Assembly: GCA_021731365.1 (NCBI GenBank)
Contig: JAKFXL010000015.1
Coordinates: 1-64,000, forward strand
DNA: 64,000 nt
Source: Gammaproteobacteria bacterium
GTDB lineage: Bacteria > Pseudomonadota > Gammaproteobacteria > Tenderiales > Tenderiaceae
Reading direction: 5' to 3'
Of the stretch, positions 16,936-25,007 are shown in pieces (within the stretch, counting starts at the first letter, position 1; every line of letters begins with the position of its first letter). The notes below the pieces were generated by a model that ran no database searches, was not told the origin of the DNA, and was given only the letters and a program-made list of their open reading frames with translations. The position numbers and the translations under genes are program-made.

Positions 16936-18096
16936 CTACGATCTTGTGGCTCCGGAAAGATGTAGTAGCGCGAAACCGGCCAGCACGCCGATCGCCGCTA
17001 CCCAGCCCAGTGCCGTAACGGACAGCGCTGTTACCACGATACCTCCCACGGCGGCACCGACCGCCGCACCGATATAGATGGCCGATGTGTTGAGTGCAAA
17101 CGCCATTGGCATCTGGGTCGGACACATTGCAGCGATGCGTGAAAATTGAGCCGGTGTGAATGCCCAGCCGCTGAGTCCCCACATTGCGACTGCAGCAGCC
17201 CCCACGGCAAGTGCCATCGTTCCTGATGGTAACCATGTCGCAACGGAGAGCACTGCCAACGACGCGGCGAGCACGAGTACCACTCTCTTCGTCGTCGAGT
17301 CCCCTCCTATGCGGTCGGCGGAGCGGCCACCCAAAAGATTCCCGATCATGGCGGCAACGCCGTACACAAACAGAAACCCGGCCGCAAGACGTCGGCCCGA
17401 GCCGTCGAGCTCGGAGACGATCGCCGCGAGGTATGTAAAGGCGATGAAGGTGGAGCCAACGATCACAAGTGATTGGATTAGTACCAGGCCAACATCGGGC
17501 TGGGTGGCAGGGCGAAGGCGTTCCAGGAAGCTTGGCCCATCGGAGCCAGCACATTTTGGCAGTGTGAGTGCTGAACCGATCATGCAGATGAGGCCCAACG
17601 TCGCAACAAATCCGAAGCCCGCACGCCAGCTGGCCATTTCACCCAGGATTGCACCTACGGGTACGCCTAACACCAGCGAGACAGTCAACCCACCGGTAAC
17701 AACTGATATGGCCTTTCCGCGATGTGCGTCTCCACTTAGCTCTGCCGCCATCGCCATTGCGATCGGACTAAAAACCGCCGCAGCAGCAGCGGCCAATACA
17801 CGCATGACTAGCAATGTTGCGAAGTCCGGTACAAGCACTGTCCCTGCATTGGCAATGGTAAACATACCCATACTGGCCAGTAGAATGCGCTTTCTCTCTA
17901 CGCGTTCCGTTACCGAGGCGAGGATGGGGGCACCCAGGGCATATACCAAGGAAAATACAGTGGCTTGAATGCCTGCCACTGCGAGCGAGACATGCAGATC
18001 ATCTGCCATCAATGGCAACACACCCGCAACAATAAAATTGTCCGTTCCGATGGCGAAGGTTCCAAGTGCGAGAGGAAAAATACGTATCCAGTTCAC
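16936..18096 (-). CDS. MFS transporter, DHA1-type exporter
   Basis: A 386-residue major-facilitator protein with 12 predicted helices. The N-terminus (LALGTFAIGTDNFIVAGVLP) and motif A-like ASVTERVERKRILL match the drug-H+ antiporter (DHA1, Bcr/CflA or AraJ-like) group; GVPVGAILGEMASWRAGFGF resembles motif C (GPxxGG). The GTG start is preceded by GGGGTAA, and only 4 bases separate it from the upstream ligase stop, so the coupling is tight. Its place inside a biosynthetic cluster makes export of the end product across the inner membrane the simplest role. The Tsx-like channel could complete the route across the outer membrane (inference). Confidence 0.9.
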   Translation of the reverse strand: MNWIRIFPLALGTFAIGTDNFIVAGVLPLMADDLHVSLAVAGIQATVFSLVYALGAPILASVTERVERKRILLASMGMFTIANAGTVLVPDFATLLVMRVLAAAAAAVFSPIAMAMAAELSGDAHRGKAISVVTGGLTVSLVLGVPVGAILGEMASWRAGFGFVATLGLICMIGSALTLPKCAGSDGPSFLERLRPATQPDVGLVLIQSLVIVGSTFIAFTYLAAIVSELDGSGRRLAAGFLFVYGVAAMIGNLLGGRSADRIGGDSTTKRVVLVLAASLAVLSVATWLPSGTMALAVGAAAVAMWGLSGWAFTPAQFSRIAAMCPTQMPMAFALNTSAIYIGAAVGAAVGGIVVTALSVTALGWVAAIGVLAGFALLHLSGATRS

Positions 18097-18100
18097 CTGT

Positions 18101-19894
18101 TTACCCCGTGTGAGTTCGTTGTAAAAGAGTCACAGGCTCGGCATAAGCGCACTCAGAGGCAGCATCCTCATGGCCGACGGCCAGAATGTTTTCGTAACGT
18201 TTTCTAAGCACTCGTTTCAAAACCTTTCCGGTGGGGCCAGTCGGAATATTTCGAGGATCTTTGATAATTTCAAGGAAGGCCAGTGGCTGTTGTGAGTAGG
18301 ATTGCAGGATATTGTTTGCCCTCTCCAAGAGTTGGCGCGACTCCACGGACTCCAATGATGGGGTGACGATTGCAATTGGCAGCTCCGCATCGCCGAATGG
18401 AGCCGCTATCACCACGCAATCCGAGATTTCCGGCAGTTGTGCGAGCAGAATCTCTTCCATCAATAGGGAATAGGCAGGAGTGCCTGGAGTGTTAATTACG
18501 TCCACCGCCCGGTCCATGTGGTAATAGAGATCGTCTTTGTCTCTGTATGCCATGTCGCCCGAGAGCCAATATTCGCCAAGCCGACTCCGGTAGGTGCTGT
18601 CCGAATCATTCCAGTAACCGTGTGTTACTGTTGGACTCTTCACACCGAGAAACCCAATTTCGTACGGTTCTGCCAATGTCCCATCCTCTCGCAATATTAC
18701 AGGCTCGGCGAACAGATGGCGCTTTCCTACGCACCGGTCGTGCCGCAACGAATCGGCGGTAGTGATCTTGAGGAATTGTGCGAAGCCGAGTTCAGATGAT
18801 CCGAGCCCATCAATGAACGTCGAGCCTGGTCGACGCTCGCCATCAACATATCGGTGACCCGCTTTGACTAGAGGTTCAATATGTCGTGCGTGGGCCGAGT
18901 CTCCTGTGTTGAACCAAGTACTCACCGATGCGAGGCAATGTGGGTCCGGCGCAAGTGTGGCGATTTCAGCGTACGTAGCGCTGAATGCGACCACTTCGGT
19001 TGGTCGATACTGTCCAATGGCCTTGATCACATTGCTGCCGCTGATATCCGACAGTGCGATAACAGGCGTTCCGAACAGCAGTGGCCCTGCGACAAAGCTC
19101 ATACCTGCGGAGTGAGATTGTGGAACAGCCGACAGCAGGACTTGTGGCTCGGCCCCGGTGTGCCCCTCACTTACCATGTCCGCATTCTGGTTAGGAGCGA
19201 GTGACATTCGTCCTTCGCAAGACGCACGCAATAGCCAGCGAATCCCCTCAATACTTTGCCGATGTGTCCAAATCACTGCCTTTGGTATACCGGTGGTACC
19301 TGAGGAGTGGCAGATGAGCACCGGGTCATCGGGGCCATGGTGGTAACGCATGTCGTCTGACAGGCACCGGTTCCCGATTGCCCCTACCTCGGAACTAATT
19401 ACTTTAATCCGGAAGTTCACGCTGTATTCGCCAAGGTATTCGTCTAGCCGAGGGGCATGTTCCCTATCACTATATAGTCCTACCACGCTGGTTCGCTTAC
19501 ACAGATCCGCGGCCAGTTCTGCTGACATGAGTCCGTTAATCAAAACTGGAATTGCCCCAATCTGCGATAAGGCGAAGAATTGCAGCACATCCTCGAAACT
19601 GTCTTTGATGTATATGGCAACCCTGTCGCGAGGGCGAATCCCCTGCGCGAGATACCACACTGACCACGCTTGTGCGAGCTCGTTTAGCTCAGCCAACGAG
19701 AATTGGCTCTTGGCGGTTCCATCAGCGTCTATTAGTGCCGTGTCTGTAATTATAAATGGTAGATCCGGATGCGGATTATTGGCGGTGGCAGCTATCAGCA
19801 CATTGCCACCTCCCAGTTTCGGGTCACTCGCGAAGCGGAGTCGCGTTTCCGTTGATGTCTGTGTTGCGCTTGTGAATGGCAAGTTCCATGTCAT
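18101..19894 (-). CDS. Adenylate-forming acyl-AMP/acyl-CoA ligase
   Basis: A 597-residue ANL-superfamily ligase. The ATG at 19894 is chosen because GAGGAG sits 7 bases upstream; an in-frame ATG 15 bases earlier lacks this. Motifs: CHSSGTTGIPKAV (P-loop), FIDGLGSSELG (A5 region), YWLSGDMAYRDKDDLYYHMDR (A7/A8) and the C-terminal catalytic lysine in PTGPTGKVLKRVLRK. It is longer than the PaaK-like ligase and of a different branch (acyl-CoA synthetase / acyl-AMP ligase). Two ligases of unlike type suggest that two different acids are activated, as needed to join an acyl group to an aminophenol acid. It lies between the monooxygenase (16 bases) and the MFS gene (4 bases). Confidence 0.9.
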   Translation of the reverse strand: MTWNLPFTSATQTSTETRLRFASDPKLGGGNVLIAATANNPHPDLPFIITDTALIDADGTAKSQFSLAELNELAQAWSVWYLAQGIRPRDRVAIYIKDSFEDVLQFFALSQIGAIPVLINGLMSAELAADLCKRTSVVGLYSDREHAPRLDEYLGEYSVNFRIKVISSEVGAIGNRCLSDDMRYHHGPDDPVLICHSSGTTGIPKAVIWTHRQSIEGIRWLLRASCEGRMSLAPNQNADMVSEGHTGAEPQVLLSAVPQSHSAGMSFVAGPLLFGTPVIALSDISGSNVIKAIGQYRPTEVVAFSATYAEIATLAPDPHCLASVSTWFNTGDSAHARHIEPLVKAGHRYVDGERRPGSTFIDGLGSSELGFAQFLKITTADSLRHDRCVGKRHLFAEPVILREDGTLAEPYEIGFLGVKSPTVTHGYWNDSDSTYRSRLGEYWLSGDMAYRDKDDLYYHMDRAVDVINTPGTPAYSLLMEEILLAQLPEISDCVVIAAPFGDAELPIAIVTPSLESVESRQLLERANNILQSYSQQPLAFLEIIKDPRNIPTGPTGKVLKRVLRKRYENILAVGHEDAASECAYAEPVTLLQRTHTG

Positions 19895-19910
19895 GGCGTT
19901 TCTCCTCAAA

Positions 19911-21149
19911 TTATGTGGTAACGGCCAGTTCAGCGTCGTAGCCGAAGAGCCATTCCTGGTTATTCAATTTTTGGTTGACGGAGATCGCCCTGTCCCGGTT
20001 TTTGCGGGCATCGCCGTCGGAAAGATGGAAGGTGCTGCTATTCTCACGTGAAATGCGCTGTACTTCGGCGGTACGTGGTGCACGAACATTTTGGTAACGG
20101 GTTAAGCAGTCGGAAATACTCAACGTCGTATCGCTCATACATTTGGCCAGGGCAAATGCATCCTCTATCGCTTGGTTCGCTCCCTGTGCCATGAATGGGA
20201 GCATCGGATGGGCGGCGTCTCCGACAAGGGTTACATATTGGCTACTCCAGTGTGCAATGGGGTCCCTGTCATGCAGAGCCCACAGGTTGACTCCGTCCAG
20301 CGCGCCAATGAGTCGCTGTACCTCTTCATTCCATCCTTGGTATGCCACAGCCAGATCCTCGATACGACCAGGTGCGGTCCAGCTCTCCGCAATCGCCTCG
20401 CCATGCTGGATTGTTGCGCCGAAGCTGTACAGGCGGCCACTTGCAATGGGATAACAGACGCAGTGTTGCTTGGGTCCGAGCCACAACCTTACGTTGATCC
20501 GGTCGGCGAAATGTTTTATGCGCTCAGCAGGGATAATGCCTCTATATATCATTTGACCTGAGAACGTTGGTTTGTCTCGTACCAGAGATGACCGCACCGC
20601 AGACCGTATCCCATCGGCACCGATGACAACGTCGCCTCGCCAAGATCTCCCGTTAGCGAAGCGTAATATCACCTCTCCATCCAGCTCAGTTACTTCCACA
20701 CATTGTTGGCCAAGATAGATCGAGTCCGAGGGAAGCAACTCCAACAACACCCGATGTAGATCAGCGCGATGGAATGTGTAATATGGAGCGCCGTACCTTC
20801 GGGCACACCCATTTCCAAGCGTTGTACGAGCGAGCAAGCGATTATCATCCCAGCGACGCATCTCCGTTGCACCTGGCCGAACCGCTACCTGCTCCAGGCG
20901 TTTCGCTATACCCAATCGATGCAGCAATCTGGCGGCGTTTGGTGATACTTGAATTCCCGCTCCGACTTCACCGAGCCGCTGAGCTTGCTCAAAGATTTCG
21001 CAGGCGATTCCGTGTCGCAACAGTGCAGATGCGACAGTCAGACCACCAATTCCGGCACCAACCACAGCAACCCGACTGGGTCTGGTACTCTGACCATCAA
21101 GGTGTGGACTATTTTTCAAGGCAGAACTCACTAATGGGATAGCCGACAT
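19911..21149 (-). CDS. FAD-dependent aromatic monooxygenase (salicylate hydroxylase-like)
   Basis: A class A flavoprotein hydroxylase of about 412 residues. It has an N-terminal Rossmann fold VAVVGAGIGGLTVASALL (GxGxxG), the DG motif (VVIGADGIRSAVRS) and the GD motif (VTLVGDAAHPMLPFMAQGAN), which is diagnostic for NAD(P)H-dependent ring hydroxylases such as salicylate 1-hydroxylase and 3-hydroxybenzoate 6-hydroxylase. I favour the ATG at 21149; a TTG at 21176 is possible but has no ribosome site. Either start overlaps the 3' end of the dehydroquinate-synthase-like gene (41 or 68 bases), so translation is probably coupled. In the cluster it would hydroxylate, or oxidatively decarboxylate, 3-amino-4-hydroxybenzoate or a derivative (inference). 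Confidence 0.9.
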   Translation of the reverse strand: MSAIPLVSSALKNSPHLDGQSTRPSRVAVVGAGIGGLTVASALLRHGIACEIFEQAQRLGEVGAGIQVSPNAARLLHRLGIAKRLEQVAVRPGATEMRRWDDNRLLARTTLGNGCARRYGAPYYTFHRADLHRVLLELLPSDSIYLGQQCVEVTELDGEVILRFANGRSWRGDVVIGADGIRSAVRSSLVRDKPTFSGQMIYRGIIPAERIKHFADRINVRLWLGPKQHCVCYPIASGRLYSFGATIQHGEAIAESWTAPGRIEDLAVAYQGWNEEVQRLIGALDGVNLWALHDRDPIAHWSSQYVTLVGDAAHPMLPFMAQGANQAIEDAFALAKCMSDTTLSISDCLTRYQNVRAPRTAEVQRISRENSSTFHLSDGDARKNRDRAISVNQKLNNQEWLFGYDAELAVTT

Positions 21150-22209
21150 GTCGGTCTGCCTGCGGCAGGTAACCAAGAACCTTGTCGCCGCGCTTCAGCT
21201 CCGTACTATTAAGAACGGTGCCACCCGGCCCGAGTACCCGGACATGCCAATCATCTTGGAGTATGAGGTTTACCGCCGTACCGTCCAGAGCCACGGCATC
21301 GATAGAGATGAGAGGACGCGATTCGATTTTTACGCGCCCGACAATCGCCAGGCGGGTCTGCCCCTTGACGTCTACCGCTAGCACACTGCTGCCTGCTTCG
21401 AGTTCGGACAGGTAGTTGGTACGTTCACCGGCTACTAGCGTATATGACATGATCGCCCCAGCATTGACGCGAAATGGGCGGGTCGGCATATATGGCAACG
21501 GGTGTGTCTCACTGACACACAGGATCATTCCCTTCGAGTGTGAACCGACAAGAATGCCTTCGTCTTTGCGGAAGTAGGTGCAGGTATCGACACAGGCACG
21601 TTCGCCCATGCCTATGTGATGAGTACCAGTGATTTCAAGTTCGACAAGGCTGAGACTGTCTGGCTGCTCACCGCTCGCAGCTTTAAGTTCGGTGGCATCC
21701 CCCACCTTGGTTGCGGCCATCATGACCCCATCCGATCCATGCTCAAGGACGCCGAAGATGATCTTGGCCTCAATGGCGTCGGTGGCAGTAGTGATAATAT
21801 TGCCATCGGCTTTAGCCGCAGCGGCAATCACAATCTCAAGGGGGATTTTGGTAGGATCGCGGAAGGACAGAAGACTCCACTCCTCTGTGCTCGCCGCATG
21901 ACAGGCATCGTCAAGGGTGCTGGCGTCAATGATTTCAACGTAACGTCCAAATTTTACATCGGGGAATCGTCGGGCTAGCTCGGACGTTGGCCCGTGCTTG
22001 TCACCGATGATAACTAAATCGACCGAGGTGAGATCATCTGGCAGAGTTTTGTTATCAACGAATAAAATCCTTTTTATTGTCGGGGGCAGCACTGCAATAT
22101 CTGCCAGACTGTCGGTAACTATTCCGTCAATCCGCTGATGCACGGACTCCTCTATAACCGCTGCCTTTTCTTCACGAAGTGCTCGAACGTCTATCCAAGA
22201 TAGCTTCAC
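21109..22209 (-). CDS. 3-dehydroquinate synthase II family enzyme (GriH-like)
   Basis: A 366-residue protein of the archaeal-type dehydroquinate synthase II family (MJ1249/AroB' and GriH). Landmarks: KLSWIDVRALREEK at the N-terminus, GDKHGPTSELARRFPDV, GTHHIGMGERACVDTCTYFR, GSHSKGMILCVSETHPLPYMPTRPFRVNAG (as two blocks), and AGERTNYLSELEAGSSVLAVD. In Streptomyces griseus GriH converts the aldolase product into 3-amino-4-hydroxybenzoate; in archaea the homologue makes dehydroquinate. The GTG start follows AGGGGA. Its partner aldolase gene lies 81 bases upstream, as in known 3,4-AHBA clusters. Gammaproteobacteria normally use AroB for aromatic amino acids, so a specialised role is favoured. Confidence 0.92.
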   Translation of the reverse strand: MKLSWIDVRALREEKAAVIEESVHQRIDGIVTDSLADIAVLPPTIKRILFVDNKTLPDDLTSVDLVIIGDKHGPTSELARRFPDVKFGRYVEIIDASTLDDACHAASTEEWSLLSFRDPTKIPLEIVIAAAAKADGNIITTATDAIEAKIIFGVLEHGSDGVMMAATKVGDATELKAASGEQPDSLSLVELEITGTHHIGMGERACVDTCTYFRKDEGILVGSHSKGMILCVSETHPLPYMPTRPFRVNAGAIMSYTLVAGERTNYLSELEAGSSVLAVDVKGQTRLAIVGRVKIESRPLISIDAVALDGTAVNLILQDDWHVRVLGPGGTVLNSTELKRGDKVLGYLPQADRHVGYPISEFCLEK

Positions 22210-22290
22210 GATGGTTCCCCTTTTCCGACTAGCCTATTCCTGACGATAATGTCTTTATTGAGATCATCCTGCATGACCTCTTACCAGATG

Positions 22291-23118
22291 CTAAGCAATA
22301 GCGAGATGTGCTCCCAAAACGCTTCTGTTCATAAGCGTCCTCGCCGGATTGTGAGCAGAATGAACGAGACTGGAAACTTTTCTGGCCATAGCGCCGGGAT
22401 CGGGGGCATGGAAGATGTTCCGTCCCATTGCGACCCCGGCGACACCTGACTTCATGACCTCGTAAACAAATTGCTCCGTCTCATCCTGATTGTTCATGCG
22501 AGGGCCGCCTGCGACCAAAATCGGAATCGGGCAAGATCGGACAACGTCAGCCATAGCGTGAACGTCACCGACATAGAGCGTCTTCACAACATCTGCACCA
22601 AGGTCGGCCGCCAGAGAAACAGCATGCGCCACAAGATTCGGATCGCGGGGATTGTCGATTCTAGGCCCCCGTGGGTACATCATGGCCATCAATGGCATAT
22701 TCCAAAAACTGCACGCGTCTGAGACTGCCGCTAAGTCAGCGATTTGCTGTTTTTCGTCCTGGGACCCTATATTGACGTGCACGCTGACTGCATCTGCACC
22801 AAGCCGCAGTACTTCTTCGACGCTCGCCACGAGATACTTTGCATCCGGATCCGGTGCGTGAGAGGTGCTCGCGCTCAGGTGAACAATAAGCGCCATATTT
22901 TTGAACCAGCAGTGGTCCACGTAGCGAAGCCGACCTTTGTGCAGTACCACAGCATCGACTCCATTGAGGGCCAGTTGACCTACCAAGTGGCTAAGCCCAT
23001 CTGCTGAAACAATCGGGCCGTCTGAAATTGAGTGGTCCAGTGGAACGGTGAGAAACCGCTCCCCATGGCGATAGAGTTGATGGAACCGACGTTGACGACC
23101 GAAAGAGTAATTGATCAT
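22291..23118 (-). CDS. DhnA-type class I aldolase (GriI / ADH synthase-like)
   Basis: A 275-residue DeoC/FbaB-family aldolase. The ATG at 23118 has AAGGGG 9 bases upstream; a TTG at 23154 does not. Active-site marks are PLDHS (D28, H29), MMYPRGPR (Y148) and the Schiff-base lysine K179 in GADVVKTLY, with the phosphate-binding VAGGPRM and GVAMGRNIF loops near the end. Homologues are GriI, which condenses aspartate semialdehyde with dihydroxyacetone phosphate on the way to 3-amino-4-hydroxybenzoate, and the archaeal ADH synthase MJ0400. Together with the downstream GriH-like gene it makes a complete predicted 3,4-AHBA module. Confidence 0.92.
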   Translation of the reverse strand: MINYSFGRQRRFHQLYRHGERFLTVPLDHSISDGPIVSADGLSHLVGQLALNGVDAVVLHKGRLRYVDHCWFKNMALIVHLSASTSHAPDPDAKYLVASVEEVLRLGADAVSVHVNIGSQDEKQQIADLAAVSDACSFWNMPLMAMMYPRGPRIDNPRDPNLVAHAVSLAADLGADVVKTLYVGDVHAMADVVRSCPIPILVAGGPRMNNQDETEQFVYEVMKSGVAGVAMGRNIFHAPDPGAMARKVSSLVHSAHNPARTLMNRSVLGAHLAIA

Positions 23119-23174
23119 TTTTGGCACCCCTTGATATCCCGTGTTTTTAGTCAAGACACGCCTGTTTTTGACTG

Positions 23175-24152
23175 TCAGCAGTAATTATTAGAGAGAGGAT
23201 TTTTCTCCGTTTTTGAGTCCTCTCTCCCACCGCTTTTGCCTCTAGCTCCAGCGAGTGCGTTTGCCAATCGCGCCAATTTATCCGGATTGACAACGGTAAT
23301 GATTTCATTGATATGTTGGTCATCGGCGTGAATTTGAATCACTGCGCGCAGCACACCATCAGTGCATACGATGAGCGCAGGCCAGCCGTTGATTCCACGT
23401 ATCTCAACGTCGTATTCTGGTGGGTCGGCACAATTCAAATACCCCAGGTAAAGGCGTGCTACAGCACGTGCGCCAATTAACGGACGACTAGCTGCTGTTG
23501 CTTTTCCACCACCATCGGCACGTGCGACAACGTCGTTGGCGAGCAGGCGCGTAATACTCGCTAGGTCGCCTTGCTGGCAGGCCATAAGAAAGGCGTTGAG
23601 AAGTTCGTGATGGCGTGCTGGTGAAGCTATCGTAAACTTGCGTGTATGTAGTGACTGTTTGGCACGACGGTAATTCTGGCGGCATGCCGCTTCGCTGCGG
23701 CCGACGATTATTGAGATCTCTGCATGGTTGTAATCGAATACTTCATGTAATAGATAAACGGCACGCTCCAATGGCGTAAGTGTGTCAAGTAATGTGATAA
23801 AGGCGAGTGAGATAGATTGCAATCGTTCTAAATCAGCTTCTATCGAAGTGCCGCGTGTGGCGTCGTCACAATCTTTGTCGTATAAATCGCTGGCAATGGG
23901 TTCAGGTAACCATTGGCCAGGGTAGTACTCGCGTTGTGCGCGTGCGCTTTTGAGATGGTCTAGGCATAGGCGCGTGACCATCGTAGTCAGGAAGGCCGCT
24001 GCATTGTGCACGTCATCTCGCGGTTGCGCGTACCAGCGTGCGAAAGCTTCTTGCACTGTGTCTTCGGCTTGTGCTGAGGATCCCAACATGCGATAGGCAA
24101 GACCAAACAGGCGCGGACGTTGTGCTGCGATAGGGTCTAGTTGGGCGCTCAT
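23175..24152 (-). CDS. ECF41-family sigma factor with SnoaL-like C-terminal domain
   Basis: A 325-residue ECF sigma factor: sigma-2 (about 10-75; LFGLAYRMLGSSAQAEDTVQE), sigma-4 (about 125-180; LTPLERAVYLLHEVFDYNHAEI) and a C-terminal SnoaL-type domain of about 110 residues. The ECF41 marks are present: WLPEP in the linker, DGGGK, and NPDKL near the end. In this family the C-terminal domain acts as a built-in regulator in place of an anti-sigma factor, and members usually control adjacent genes. It is the first gene of the run, 56 bases ahead of the aldolase, so it probably drives the cluster. I could not place the family's TGTCACA-type promoter upstream of it with confidence. Confidence 0.93.
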   Translation of the reverse strand: MSAQLDPIAAQRPRLFGLAYRMLGSSAQAEDTVQEAFARWYAQPRDDVHNAAAFLTTMVTRLCLDHLKSARAQREYYPGQWLPEPIASDLYDKDCDDATRGTSIEADLERLQSISLAFITLLDTLTPLERAVYLLHEVFDYNHAEISIIVGRSEAACRQNYRRAKQSLHTRKFTIASPARHHELLNAFLMACQQGDLASITRLLANDVVARADGGGKATAASRPLIGARAVARLYLGYLNCADPPEYDVEIRGINGWPALIVCTDGVLRAVIQIHADDQHINEIITVVNPDKLARLANALAGARGKSGGREDSKTEKNPLSNNYC

Positions 24153-25007
24153 GATAGGTTGGGCCTCGGTATCTTTATCGGTACGATACGTAATCGTATA
24201 ATTCCCTCAGGTGTATCCCAGCATCTCTGTATATTTTCCTTAACATTGAAATATGCGTCACAAGCAGTAGTGTGCCTACTATCCATAAGAACAGTGTTCA
24301 TACCCTCCCCCCTTTGTTGCTACTTCCCGGACTTAAGTGATTTCAACTTTAGTGCGCCTCTAGATAAATCTCCAGGATTGCGGAAATCGATTTCTCATTT
24401 CTTAGATACCTGGGACCGGCAGTTTGTCACCACTGTCACCATTGCTCTGTGTCTCCGAAGGTGTCAGTTATCTCGTTTGCTTAAGTGGTTTCCTGGCAGG
24501 TCCATCCAGTGTCTTTTGACTTCTTACTGACATTGACGAATCTGCATGTCAAAACGTGACGTGTGATCAATCATGATTGTGATCTTTGTAAGGGTCAATT
24601 TTTTGGCGATACATATCTGACGGGTATTTTAGTGCTCACATTTTTAATGTATCGGTTTTAACTGGATGCTTGTTGCTGTGCAGTAGCTCTCGCCACTATT
24701 AACAGTAGCGTGCGGGTGTTGTGGGGGCGTCAAACGGGGAGGGATTTTTTTGTTGAAGTAGTATTGTGTTCTGACTGACCTATGTTAGGCGCTGTTTTTG
24801 GAGCAATTGGGGTCATCTTCCATGAATCCTGGGCTGAAGGGTGGACTTTTGTGAAAATGGCTTTATCCTAACCTAGATTCATCCTCCTTCACCCTCTCAT
24901 AGTCACATCACTATGATGCCGGACTATTTCGAATAGAGCGTTTCTCAGCGCTGCCATTGCAACGGTAACTTGGGATTTAATTCGCCGAATAAAAAGGAAA
25001 GTTTAGT
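24153..25007. other. 855-base intergenic region
   Basis: The stretch lies between the divergent ECF41 sigma gene and putP. It should contain the promoters of both. A 129-codon plus-strand frame (24141-24530) overlaps the sigma gene start, lacks a ribosome site and shows no motif, so it is not called. TGTCAC occurs twice on the plus strand near 24424-24438 but points toward putP rather than the sigma gene. No RNA gene is recognised. Confidence 0.4.

Noticed and set aside
17156-17968. 270-codon plus-strand open frame
   Set aside because: It is antisense to the MFS transporter, whose membrane pattern is clear; low-complexity Ser/Pro/Thr composition.
21109-23118. DHQS-II and aldolase as an archaeal-type route to aromatic amino acids
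   Set aside because: The genes sit in a cluster with ligases, hydroxylase and exporter and not with shikimate genes; bacteria of this class use AroB. Kept as a residual alternative.
24141-24530. 129-codon plus-strand frame in the sigma-putP gap
   Set aside because: It overlaps the sigma gene start, has no ribosome site and no motif.
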